From the NCBI RefSeq assembly GCF_028606985.1, contig NZ_CP117416.1, forward strand, positions 3,510,001 through 3,574,000: a stretch of 64,000 bases of DNA. The letters are read 5' to 3'. Shown piece after piece: positions 53,156 to 60,656 of this stretch. The notes under the pieces were generated by a model that saw nothing but the letters and a program-made list of their open reading frames with translations, was not told the origin of the DNA and did not search any database. The stretch's first letter is position 1. Each line of letters starts with the position of its first letter. Made by a program: the position numbers and the translations under genes. This stretch comes from Paenibacillus kyungheensis. Lineage in GTDB: Bacteria; Bacillota; Bacilli; Paenibacillales; Paenibacillaceae.

Positions 53156-54202
53156 TCACTGCTTGGGTGCTGTAATCGATGCCCGCTCAATCAATTGGGT
53201 AGACATCAATATGTGCTCGGGTGTAACCTCAGGATGTTCGATTCGGCGCATTAACATCTGTACTGCGCGCATGCCAATATCATTTTTGGGAACACGAATA
53301 GTCGTTAATTTGGGATTCATCAATTCTGTTAACGTCAAATCGTCAAACCCGATAATTGATACATCATCCGGACAATGAATATCCCATTTCGATAATAGAC
53401 TGAGTGTTTCCAGAGCAACTACATCATTCCCACAAAATAGTCCGGTTAATGCTTGCTCTGAAGTTGTTTGCGTTTTCAATGTATCTGCAAATTCGCCTGT
53501 AATATACATCCCTGTCCCACTTACACCGATACCAGCAATAAATGTAGCTTGAATTTCTTCATCGTTTTTCTCATTAAAATCACGAATCGCTTCACGAAAT
53601 CCCCGACTACGTTCACGAAAGCTCCACGAAGCATCTGGATCGCCCACAAATCCTATTTTCCGATGACCTTGTGCAAACAAATAATTGGTCGCTTGATAAG
53701 CACCAAGAAAGTTATTTGCCAGAATATGATCAATCGAAGGATCAAGTAAGTTAGCATCTAACATAACAAATGGGAAATCGATCGAACGTAACATTTCGAT
53801 ATAATTATCCGGTAAATGCCCCATCACTATCGCTCCATCTGCTTTGCGATCATAAATGCTAGACGGCAATCCTTCTTTTGGGAATAAACTAATATCTATT
53901 GTCGATAAAATCATACTAAATTGATGATTGGTTAATTCAGCTTCTACTCCTTGCATGACTTTACCCCAGTACTCAATATCATCTAGGTATGCTCTAGGCA
54001 TCAGAACAACGATATTGCCTGTTTGAGTATCGGAAGCTTTTTTGCGAACAGGCTTAATACGGTAACCCATTTCTTCAGCTGTTTGCCATATTTTTTCTCG
54101 TGTACCTTCATTTACAGCAGGGTCATTGGATAACGCTTTAGAGACAAGTGCTTTGGAGACTTTCAATTCATCTGCAATCACTTGGAGCGTAATTTTTTTC
54201 AT
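53156..54202 (-). CDS. LacI-family transcription regulator of the mannan locus
   Basis: A 348-residue repressor-type protein. The N-terminal helix-turn-helix is ITLQVIADELKVSKALVSKAL, quoted by its core VSKALVSKAL, followed by the hinge region GYRIKPVRKK. The ligand domain shows GNIVVLMPRAYL, IGFVGDPDASWSFRERSRGF and SIIGFDDLTLTELMNPKLTT, standard for LacI. It sits between the mannanase and importer genes, so a role in mannose or manno-oligosaccharide response is likely. I chose the ATG at 54202, 12 bases after GGGGG; the ATG at 54214 abuts it. Confidence 0.88.
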   Translation of the reverse strand: MKKITLQVIADELKVSKALVSKALSNDPAVNEGTREKIWQTAEEMGYRIKPVRKKASDTQTGNIVVLMPRAYLDDIEYWGKVMQGVEAELTNHQFSMILSTIDISLFPKEGLPSSIYDRKADGAIVMGHLPDNYIEMLRSIDFPFVMLDANLLDPSIDHILANNFLGAYQATNYLFAQGHRKIGFVGDPDASWSFRERSRGFREAIRDFNEKNDEEIQATFIAGIGVSGTGMYITGEFADTLKTQTTSEQALTGLFCGNDVVALETLSLLSKWDIHCPDDVSIIGFDDLTLTELMNPKLTTIRVPKNDIGMRAVQMLMRRIEHPEVTPEHILMSTQLIERASITAPKQ

Positions 54203-54240
54203 GGAGCTAATCATCCCCCTTTGTTCTATCGTCTATCTAT

Positions 54241-54252
54241 AGTGAATTCACT
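54241..54252. promoter_or_regulatory. Perfect 12-bp palindrome, candidate operator of the LacI regulator gene
   Basis: AGTGAATTCACT is exactly self-complementary and overlaps a likely minus-strand promoter (TTGTTA, 16 bases, TATAGA). A second perfect palindrome, AATAAAGCTTTATT, lies at 54262-54275. LacI proteins bind such sites, so autoregulation is plausible. Confidence 0.5.
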
Positions 54253-54312
54253 TGACTTAACAATAAAGCTTTATTCAACAAATTTCAACTCTAATCCTAT
54301 TCTCTATATGTA

Positions 54313-54365
54313 TCAAAAAAATCCAAACAGCAACCAAGAGATTTCTCTTAGCATACTGTTTGGAT
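54313..54365 (-). terminator. Terminator after the GH26 mannanase gene
   Basis: ATCCAAACAG and CTGTTTGGAT perfect arms with inner AAGAGA/TCTCTT pairing; seven Ts on the minus strand. Confidence 0.88.
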
Positions 54366-54450
54366 CGATTATTTTACAAGCTATCTAATATGACTTACTA
54401 CATACAATCAAATACTTATACTCTAACTTAATTCTTCCTTTGCTTCACTA

Positions 54451-55845
54451 TTACTTTAACTTCGGTAACTCATCACGTGTAATCACATTAGACGCATTAT
54501 AGACAGTCTGGATCTGAGCATTGGTATTCTTTTCAAATGTTAGCTCTGCCCAGCTCATAGCAAATGCCCATTTCGGTTGAGCCGCTAACTGACTAGGTGT
54601 AGGTAATACATCACATTCACCAATCGCTATCGGCTTGCCATTGGCTACGCTCAAAGCTGTATTGTACTTCTGCGTAGTGAATCCATCAGGATTGTATACG
54701 TCTAAAGCAAAGATATCCCAATAAGCATTCCCTGGATTGTATACATTCCAATTCAGATCCAAATCTTGCATATCCCATACCCATACCAGATTACTTAACC
54801 CTTTGGTATTTACAAGATAATCATGAGTCAAACGATACAATTCAGCAGTACCGGTACTACCCGGACGACCTGCCCACCAGAATACCCCTTGATTCATTTC
54901 ATGGAATGGACGGAATAATACAGTGACTTTATTGTCTTCTAAATACTGAAGATATTGTGCATAATTATCTAAACGAGCTTTCCACGCTTTGTTTAATGTA
55001 CCGCCGTTAGTCGTTAAGTCTTTCCACTGAGCATCGCTTAAATGACTGACTACTCCTCCTTCCCAATTGCCTGCATCGGCTTGTGTAGGTGGAGTAACGT
55101 GCATCATCACCTGGACAATCGCTCCGTTATCCCACTGCTTTTTAGCTTCATAGATCATATTCCAACGATTGTTGACATCATTGGCTGAAAATAATAAATC
55201 ACCACTCCATAACCCTGGATATTTACCTGTAATACTTTTGACTTTCTCTGTCTGTACAGCAGGTGTAGCATTCGGTTCACGATTGTGCATGCCGATTACG
55301 GTTTGTTTGCCACTGATGCTTTTAATATAATCAAGTACTCCTGTAGCCGCTTGTGTACCACTGCCATATATTTCAAATTCGTATAACGAGTAACCATAGG
55401 TAGTCGCCCGTTGAAACGCATACATTTTTACATATCTAGCGGTAGTCGATGGAAACGTAATCGTATTGGTTCCTCCAGTGTTGCTATAGTTCGAATACAC
55501 TGTCGTCCAATTTACATTATCGGTAGATGTCTGAATCTGAAATTGCTTCGCATAAGCAGCTTCCCAACGCAAAATAACACTAGATACCGATTGAGCCGTT
55601 CCAAGATCTACAATGTAATATTGCGTATCGCTATTTGTCGATGCCCATCTCGTCGATAAATTACCGTCTACTGCATTAGCTGCGATATTACCACTGGCTT
55701 CTGTAGAAGACACAACTACATTTTTGCCACGAGCCAGATTGATATCCGCTGCTTCTGCTTGCGATCCCAAAGACATTCCTACACTACCAAACACCAAACT
55801 GAACATCACTAGAACTAACAACCACGTATAATTTAGTTTCACCAT
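54451..55845 (-). CDS. Secreted endo-beta-1,4-mannanase, GH26, with N-terminal F5/8C-type carbohydrate-binding domain
   Basis: Cuts the mannan backbone outside the cell. A 464-residue protein: signal peptide about 1-33 (ending SQAEA), a discoidin/F5-8 type C domain (about 35-160, NLARGKNVVVSS, AVDGNLSTRWAS, YYIVDLG, YSLYEFEIYG), then a GH26 domain (about 165-464). Its acid/base Glu is in LFRPFHEMNQG and its nucleophile Glu in PIAIGECDVLP; WYW-like aromatic residues line the cleft (FWWAG). The ATG at 55845 has GGGGAGG about 7 bases upstream. Placed directly upstream of the regulator and importer genes. Confidence 0.93.
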   Translation of the reverse strand: MVKLNYTWLLVLVMFSLVFGSVGMSLGSQAEAADINLARGKNVVVSSTEASGNIAANAVDGNLSTRWASTNSDTQYYIVDLGTAQSVSSVILRWEAAYAKQFQIQTSTDNVNWTTVYSNYSNTGGTNTITFPSTTARYVKMYAFQRATTYGYSLYEFEIYGSGTQAATGVLDYIKSISGKQTVIGMHNREPNATPAVQTEKVKSITGKYPGLWSGDLLFSANDVNNRWNMIYEAKKQWDNGAIVQVMMHVTPPTQADAGNWEGGVVSHLSDAQWKDLTTNGGTLNKAWKARLDNYAQYLQYLEDNKVTVLFRPFHEMNQGVFWWAGRPGSTGTAELYRLTHDYLVNTKGLSNLVWVWDMQDLDLNWNVYNPGNAYWDIFALDVYNPDGFTTQKYNTALSVANGKPIAIGECDVLPTPSQLAAQPKWAFAMSWAELTFEKNTNAQIQTVYNASNVITRDELPKLK

Positions 55846-55867
55846 TATATTGCCTCCCCTGTAAGGT

Positions 55868-55948
55868 TCAGTGTTTTCTGTCTACTCCTATCCTGTAGAT
55901 TGCACTTTTTATCAAGCCTTTTGCTGAACCTTTTACAATTCTGCTCAT
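55868..55948 (-). CDS. Possible 26-codon leader reading frame upstream of the mannanase
   Basis: An ATG at 55948 begins a 26-codon basic peptide (starts MSRIVKGSAKG, ends IGVDRKH) that stops 22 bases before the mannanase ATG. It overlaps AAGGAGGTGAT, a perfect 11-base complement of the 16S rRNA 3' end. The gap from GGAGG to this ATG is only 2 bases, which is short, so the site may instead act as a ribosome stand-by site. Low confidence as a gene. Confidence 0.3.
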   Translation of the reverse strand: MSRIVKGSAKGLIKSAIYRIGVDRKH

Positions 55949-56081
55949 CACCTCCTTATCCTTTTTATAATATAATTATACTTTTATTTAAAATTGAATT
56001 TTGTTTATTATACATATATTACATAATTTGAAAATAAAAATATATACTTATTTTTCAATTCATTAAAATTATTTACAAACT

Positions 56082-56115
56082 AAAAAGACCATCTATTGAT
56101 ACCAGATGGTTTTTG
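56082..56115. terminator. Hairpin with T-tails upstream of the mannanase
   Basis: ACCATCT and AGATGGT perfect arms with A- and T-rich flanks in both directions. No gene ends immediately before it on either strand. Confidence 0.6.
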
Positions 56116-56350
56116 CTTTTGCTAAAAGATCAATTCAATATATTTCACACTTCAACAGTATAGAGACTTCCATATCATATATGTAGGATTATAGGCTCCT
56201 GTATGGCTTCAAAATCATTATTAGATTATATGATGAATCTTTATGCTTAACTTATTAAATAGTGTCTTACGCTTGATCAGAAGCCTTTTGCATCTATATC
56301 CAAAACCAGCACACTATCCAAAGAAACATTCCACGTTAATTTCACAAAAC
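56116..56350. other. Gene-free stretch between two hairpins
   Basis: About 235 AT-rich bases. I see no reading frame with a ribosome site. A short open stretch on the minus strand (about 56275-56343) has no start signal and is not called. Confidence 0.45.
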
Positions 56351-56396
56351 AAAAAAAGCGCCCCAACCGCTGTACAACGGTTGAAGCGCTCTTTTT
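56351..56396 (-). terminator. Terminator after the tRNA-Leu pair
   Basis: AAGCGC..AACCG and CGGTT..GCGCT two-part stem; seven Ts on the minus strand. Confidence 0.82.
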
Positions 56397-56416
56397 GTTA
56401 TCTGTACATCTCATAA

Positions 56417-56502
56417 TGCCGAGAACCGGAATCGAACCGGTACGGTAGTCACCTACCGCAGGATTTTAAGTCCTGTGCGTCTGCCAGTTCCGCCACCCCG
56501 GC
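56417..56502 (-). tRNA. tRNA-Leu (anticodon TAA), copy 1
   Basis: A type II tRNA on the minus strand: acceptor GCCGGGG with TCTCGGC, anticodon stem AGGA/TCCT with loop CTTAAAA (UAA anticodon), long variable arm GCGGTAGGTGACTACCGT, T-loop TTCGATT, discriminator A. It differs from copy 2 at one base in the acceptor 3' strand. CCA is not encoded. Confidence 0.92.
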
Positions 56503-56596
56503 ACAGTAACCCACATTGATGTTGAGGGTTATACATGTGCTACTTGTCTATATGTACTGATTGTATTGCGTTACACTTATATCAAAAATATAAGTA

Positions 56597-56682
56597 TGCC
56601 GAGGACCGGAATCGAACCGGTACGGTAGTCACCTACCGCAGGATTTTAAGTCCTGTGCGTCTGCCAGTTCCGCCACCCCGGC
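56597..56682 (-). tRNA. tRNA-Leu (anticodon TAA), copy 2
   Basis: The same 86-base structure as copy 1, with CCTCGGC in the acceptor 3' strand, which pairs perfectly with GCCGGGG. The two copies are 94 bases apart and probably share a transcript. Confidence 0.92.
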
Positions 56683-56835
56683 ACATGTTGAGATGAATAA
56701 ATTCATCTTCATGCCTGTTGACTTTATCACTTGTTGTGATTGTTTCGCCAACATTTAAGATCATACCATGCTAGATATCTAACTGTCAACACTTTGGATT
56801 CGATTTTATTTTCAGTTAACCAAAACGTTGATTTT

Positions 56836-58107
56836 CTAAGATATAATATCTACATTTTCAAAAGAAATATACTGTGGCAACAATAAATTAAAACGAATAA
56901 TCGTTCCCTGTTCTCCACTATTCATTTCAAATTCTCCATTCATCAAATGGATTAATTTTCGACTGATTGCCAGATTCAGACCGATACTACCGTATTGTTG
57001 ATACCATGACATATCGTTAGCTTCTTTTAACGAATCAAATAACTGCTCTAACGTTGTGATATCTACAGTCATATGAGAATTATGAACAGTAATATCCAAT
57101 GATACATTGTTATCAGAATCGCTTATTGCTGTTGACGCTGATAATGTTAATTGTCCTACAGAATTGAAACGCAACGCATTAAGCGTATTGATCAATATTT
57201 GTCTCAACCGCAAAGCATCTCCATAAATCAACGGAAGTTCACTTGGGTTAGTGTTCATTTTCAATGCGATGGGATTGTCATCCAAAGGTGTGCCTAGTGA
57301 AGTCACCACTTCATGAATAGTATGCATGAGATCAAATGGTTCTTGATCAATCTTCGTTGCGCCTTCTTCCATATGACTAAAGCTCAAAATATCTTCTACC
57401 AAAGTCAACATCGACTGATTACTAGATTCAATAATATCCATATAGACTTGTTGCTGTGGATCTATCTCTGAATCCATCATCAGATCGGCTACACCTACGA
57501 TATTGGTCATCGGTGTGCGAATTTCGTGTCCCATAATAGCTAAAAGGTTCCGATTCACTTGTGCTGAATTTTCCGCTTTTAGACGGGCTTGTTCTAATTC
57601 AATTTCTTTTTGCTGAAGATCGGTTACCATCTTCTCTAGCTCTACTACATAAGCTAAAAAGATCGTCATCGTTTCTAACGTTTGAATATCAGCTTCACTG
57701 AACTTGTACGTATTGCGATCCAGTGCACAAATCGTTCCATAAATACTACCATCACGCAAACGTACCGGTAATCCTATAAAAGAACCACCACCTATAGAAC
57801 GTGTTACATCCATATGGCGTGTTAATTCATTTTCATTGGTATTCTCGATAATCAAAGGCATATTACTTTTTGTTTTTTCATTATTGATCACTAGACTACA
57901 ATAACTTAATTCTAAAGGAAGTATACTTCCCTCTTCTACAAGATGTTCATCACGATTATAAGCTCGCATAATTACATTATTAAGACCATCATTGCTAGCG
58001 ATAAAAATAGTATTAATATGGATAAGTCCACCTATTATTTTAATAATGTGGTCTGCTGCATCGCCCACATTTTGATATAACATATTACTGATTGAAGAAG
58101 TATTCAT
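56836..58107 (-). CDS. GAF-domain histidine-kinase-like protein with degenerate ATP site
   Basis: A 423-residue cytoplasmic protein. The GAF domain (about 20-160; SYCSLVINNEKTK, FIGLPVRLRDGSIYGTICALD) resembles those of cyanobacterial and light-type sensors. After a short coiled coil come the H-box LLAIMGHEIRTPMTN (His near residue 198) and a HATPase_c region with the N-box line GDALRLRQILINTLNALRFN. The G1 box, DxGxG, is not recognisable: VTVHNSHMTVD-like sequence stands there (ITVHNSHMTVDITTLEQLF). G2 is present as GSIGLNLAIS. No response regulator is adjacent. Start is the ATG at 58107, with GGTGGAG 6-7 bases upstream; the GTG at 58119 is the alternative. Confidence 0.82.
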   Translation of the reverse strand: MNTSSISNMLYQNVGDAADHIIKIIGGLIHINTIFIASNDGLNNVIMRAYNRDEHLVEEGSILPLELSYCSLVINNEKTKSNMPLIIENTNENELTRHMDVTRSIGGGSFIGLPVRLRDGSIYGTICALDRNTYKFSEADIQTLETMTIFLAYVVELEKMVTDLQQKEIELEQARLKAENSAQVNRNLLAIMGHEIRTPMTNIVGVADLMMDSEIDPQQQVYMDIIESSNQSMLTLVEDILSFSHMEEGATKIDQEPFDLMHTIHEVVTSLGTPLDDNPIALKMNTNPSELPLIYGDALRLRQILINTLNALRFNSVGQLTLSASTAISDSDNNVSLDITVHNSHMTVDITTLEQLFDSLKEANDMSWYQQYGSIGLNLAISRKLIHLMNGEFEMNSGEQGTIIRFNLLLPQYISFENVDIIS

Positions 58108-58399
58108 TATGAACTCCACCGTCTTTCATTAAGAAAATATTAGATATAGTTCTATATACCCAAATTATACTTAAATGTATTATATATTAAATTTTAAATA
58201 ATGTATTGTGAATTTTTGTACTTTTTTATGATTGTAGAATATGTTTGGATACACATATCAAATCAGTAAAAGTTTATATTTGTGATTCATCTGATGTCAC
58301 ATTGGTTTATTTCGATAACATAGCCTTTATATTGATTTACAATATGATTGATATCTATTATGTCGAAAATAGCTAGATAGACGAAAGGATGACTTCATA

Positions 58400-58600
58400 A
58401 TGAGTAAACCGGATGAGTACAAAAACCATGAAGAACGTGGAGCGGGTGTAGATCCTATACCAGATCCAGACTCTAATAAAAATCATTCCGCAGAAAATCT
58501 GCTAGAAGAAGCAGTGAGCGAATCGGTAGATAAAGTTAAAGAGGACTTTAGTAAAGATTCTAAAAAAGACTCTTCGACCAAAGATTCTTCTCATCGATAA
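58400..58600 (+). CDS. Small hydrophilic protein (66 residues)
   Basis: A highly charged, probably disordered protein, rich in Lys, Asp, Glu and Ser. It starts MSKPDEYKNHEERGAGVDP and ends in a Lys/Asp/Ser repeat (DFSKDSKKDSSTKDSS). There are no hydrophobic segments. The look resembles small stress- or spore-related proteins, but no family was recognised. GAAAGGA lies about 9 bases before the ATG. A 23-residue membrane peptide gene follows 59 bases later, possibly on the same transcript. Confidence 0.65.
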   Translation: MSKPDEYKNHEERGAGVDPIPDPDSNKNHSAENLLEEAVSESVDKVKEDFSKDSKKDSSTKDSSHR

Positions 58601-58659
58601 AAATAATTCTGATTCTTTTGAACTACTTAATCAGGGTTAAAGCTTGGAGGTAATATGCT

Positions 58660-58731
58660 ATGAAATTTATTCTAATTGTTGTTATTGTTGTACTATTAGT
58701 TATGTTATTTATGCGACGTAGAAAAAGATAA
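58660..58731 (+). CDS. Single-helix membrane peptide (23 residues)
   Basis: A very short gene: MKFILIVVIVVLLVMLFMRR then RKR and stop. It is one hydrophobic helix with a positive C-terminal end, which would place the C-terminus in the cytoplasm. GGAGG lies about 9 bases before the ATG, and a terminator follows 14 bases after the stop. Small membrane peptides of this kind are common in bacilli; the role is unknown. Confidence 0.55.
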   Translation: MKFILIVVIVVLLVMLFMRRRKR

Positions 58732-58744
58732 TATCACTACTTAT

Positions 58745-58778
58745 AAAAAAAGACCCTTACAGATGTAAGGGTCTTTTT
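58745..58778. terminator. Terminator after the membrane peptide and the CAU tRNA (bidirectional)
   Basis: AAAAAGACCCTTAC and GTAAGGGTCTTTTT perfect arms with loop AGAT. Confidence 0.9.
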
Positions 58779-58782
58779 CTAA

Positions 58783-58856
58783 TGGGCCCAGAGGGACTCG
58801 AACCCCCGACCAACCGGTTATGAGCCGGTAGCTCTAACCAACTGAGCTATAGGCCC
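58783..58856 (-). tRNA. tRNA with CAT anticodon (Met elongator or Ile2)
   Basis: A minus-strand cloverleaf of 74 bases: acceptor GGGCCTA with a TGGGCCC-like 3' strand, D-arm TAGCTCAGTTGGTTAGAGC, anticodon stem ACCGG/CCGGT with loop CTCATAA, T-arm GGGGG-TTCGAGT-CCCTC, discriminator A. The CAT anticodon fits either elongator tRNA-Met or tRNA-Ile2, in which C34 is modified to lysidine; sequence alone does not separate them here. Confidence 0.88.
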
Positions 58857-59031
58857 GCATCTCCAAAAGAACGATTTCAATTGGAATGTAATATAAACAG
58901 CGACTCAATTAATATACCGTATTTCACTATTTCACGTCAAGTTAATTTTCTGCATATCTTGTATAAGCAGATGCTTCACTTTATCATGATCGTGTTTATA
59001 TTTTACAAAATATGTATGTTCATTAAAAGGT

Positions 59032-59060
59032 AAGGGTATACCATAGGCAGTATACCCTCT
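59032..59060 (-). terminator. Hairpin after pyrE, probable operon terminator
   Basis: AGGGTATA and TATACCCT perfect arms around CCATAGGCAG; the T-run is weak. Confidence 0.6.
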
Positions 59061-59131
59061 TCGATATGATATCAAAATATATGGGTTTTATTGTACAACT
59101 ATGGCGATGTAGTATCGTAATCTAGATCTAC

Positions 59132-59773
59132 TTATTTACCAAAAGCAGATGGATCTTCACGCCATGAGCGTAACAGTTCTAAATCTTCTGCTGGAATTTT
59201 GCCTAATTCTACTGCTTTGTCGATCAAGGCTGTATAATTAGAAAGAGTCTGTAATGGAAGATTAGCTTCTGCAAAAGCGTCTGTAGCTTTATCTAGTTGA
59301 TAACTAAAGATCGCCAGTACTGCTAATGGATCGGCTCCTGCTTCACGCACAGCCTCTGCCGCTTTGATCGAGCTGCCTCCTGTCGAGATCAAATCTTCAA
59401 TCACAATCACTTTTTGCCCTGATTGAATCAATCCCTCGATCTGATTATGTTTACCATGTCCTTTGGCTTTGTCACGAATATAAGCCATTGGCAAATCTAA
59501 CTTTTGCGCGACCCAAGCTGCATGCGGAATACCTGCTGTAGCTGTTCCAGCGATCACTTCTGTATCTGGATATTGTTCACGAATAATCATAGCAAACGCA
59601 TCTGCTATCTGATCGCGTATGTATGGATAGGACATCGTAAGACGGTTATCACAATAAATCGGTGATTTGATACCCGATGTCCAGGTAAAAGGTTCTTGCG
59701 GGCTTAATGCTACCGCTTCAATCTGTAGTAATGCAGATGCAATATGAGCTGGAATCTCTTCAATGGTTAACAT
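59132..59773 (-). CDS. pyrE: Orotate phosphoribosyltransferase
   Basis: Converts orotate and PRPP to OMP, the fifth step of UMP synthesis. The 213-residue protein has the FTWTSGIKSPIYCDNR start, AGTATAGIPHA, the KGHGKHNQIEG loop and the PRPP motif VIVIEDLISTGGSS. Its ATG overlaps the end of pyrF by 14 bases, so translation is likely coupled. It is the last gene of the pyr operon here. Confidence 0.97.
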   Translation of the reverse strand: MLTIEEIPAHIASALLQIEAVALSPQEPFTWTSGIKSPIYCDNRLTMSYPYIRDQIADAFAMIIREQYPDTEVIAGTATAGIPHAAWVAQKLDLPMAYIRDKAKGHGKHNQIEGLIQSGQKVIVIEDLISTGGSSIKAAEAVREAGADPLAVLAIFSYQLDKATDAFAEANLPLQTLSNYTALIDKAVELGKIPAEDLELLRSWREDPSAFGK

Positions 59774-60509
59774 GTAAACTCATCTCCTCTATAATCTGTT
59801 GTGTCGCTTCTCTAGGATCATTTGCACCGGTAATCGGACGTCCAACGACTAAATAGTCGCTTCCCCCGGCTATCGCTTGCCCTGGCGTTAATATACGCGT
59901 CTGATCCCCTATATCACTACCAGCCGGACGTACACCCGGAGTAATCGTAGCAAATGAAGCTCCGCATGTTTGTTGAATCATCGCTACTTCTAATGGAGAG
60001 CATACTACTCCACCCAGACCACTTTGCTGTGCTAAGCGTGCGTAATGAACCACAGCATCTTCTACTGTTCCTTGAATACCAATTTCTTGATTCATCACTT
60101 GTTGTGACGTACTGGTTAACTGTGTAACAGCAATTAATAAAGGGCGTTCTAAGTCAGTATCTGCTATTAGGGCAGACTCCATACCTTCTACTGCCGCTTT
60201 CATCATCTGTACTCCACCTGATGCATGTACATTAAAAATATCTACGCCAAGTTTGGTGATGCTATTAGCTCCACCTTTAACAGTATTCGGAATATCATGC
60301 ATTTTCAAATCTAAAAAAACCGAATATCCTTTTGACTTTAACTCACGAATAAAATCAGGTCCTGCACTGTAAAATAATTGCATGCCTACTTTGAGCGTAC
60401 ATGGAATGTCTTGAAGATGTTCAATAAATACTCGTGCTTCTTCTACATTAGGATAATCTAGCGCTACAATCAAGCGCTTAGCTATGGATGGGGAGATCGA
60501 ATGTGTCAA
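59760..60509 (-). CDS. pyrF: Orotidine 5'-phosphate decarboxylase
   Basis: Final step of UMP synthesis. A 249-residue TIM barrel with LIVALDYPNVEEA, the catalytic FLDLKMHDIPNTVKG (Asp-Lys-x-x-Asp array), NVHASGG and GVRPAGSDIGDQ. I chose the TTG at 60509 because AAGGAGG lies 8 bases upstream; it gives THSISPSIAKRLIVALD as the N-terminus, as usual. The reading up to 60608 runs through a hairpin and is not supported. Overlaps pyrE at its end. Confidence 0.95.
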   Translation of the reverse strand: MTHSISPSIAKRLIVALDYPNVEEARVFIEHLQDIPCTLKVGMQLFYSAGPDFIRELKSKGYSVFLDLKMHDIPNTVKGGANSITKLGVDIFNVHASGGVQMMKAAVEGMESALIADTDLERPLLIAVTQLTSTSQQVMNQEIGIQGTVEDAVVHYARLAQQSGLGGVVCSPLEVAMIQQTCGASFATITPGVRPAGSDIGDQTRILTPGQAIAGGSDYLVVGRPITGANDPREATQQIIEEMSLHVNH

Positions 60510-60597
60510 CTGTTGTACCTCCTTGAAGATATCGTATTTGTGGTTGATACGAATATAGCTATACAAGTCGTATAGACCGATTATATGCACACAAATG

Positions 60598-60624
60598 ACG
60601 GCGGACACTAGAATGGTCCGCCGT
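60598..60624 (-). repeat. GC-rich hairpin between carB and pyrF
   Basis: ACGGCGGAC and GTCCGCCGT perfect 9-base arms around ACTAGAATG, with no T-run. It may protect mRNA ends or partly reduce downstream expression within the pyr operon. Confidence 0.6.
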
Positions 60625-60656
60625 ACTTTAGTTTTGTGTGATGTAGTCGCTTATTT

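Noticed and set aside
56270-56343. A short minus-strand frame (VKLTWNVSLDSVLVLDIDAKGF-like, 22 codons shown here as two pieces VKLTWNVSLDS / VLVLDIDAKGF)
   Set aside because: It begins with GTG but has no Shine-Dalgarno and no recognisable relative; it may be a chance frame or an old gene remnant.
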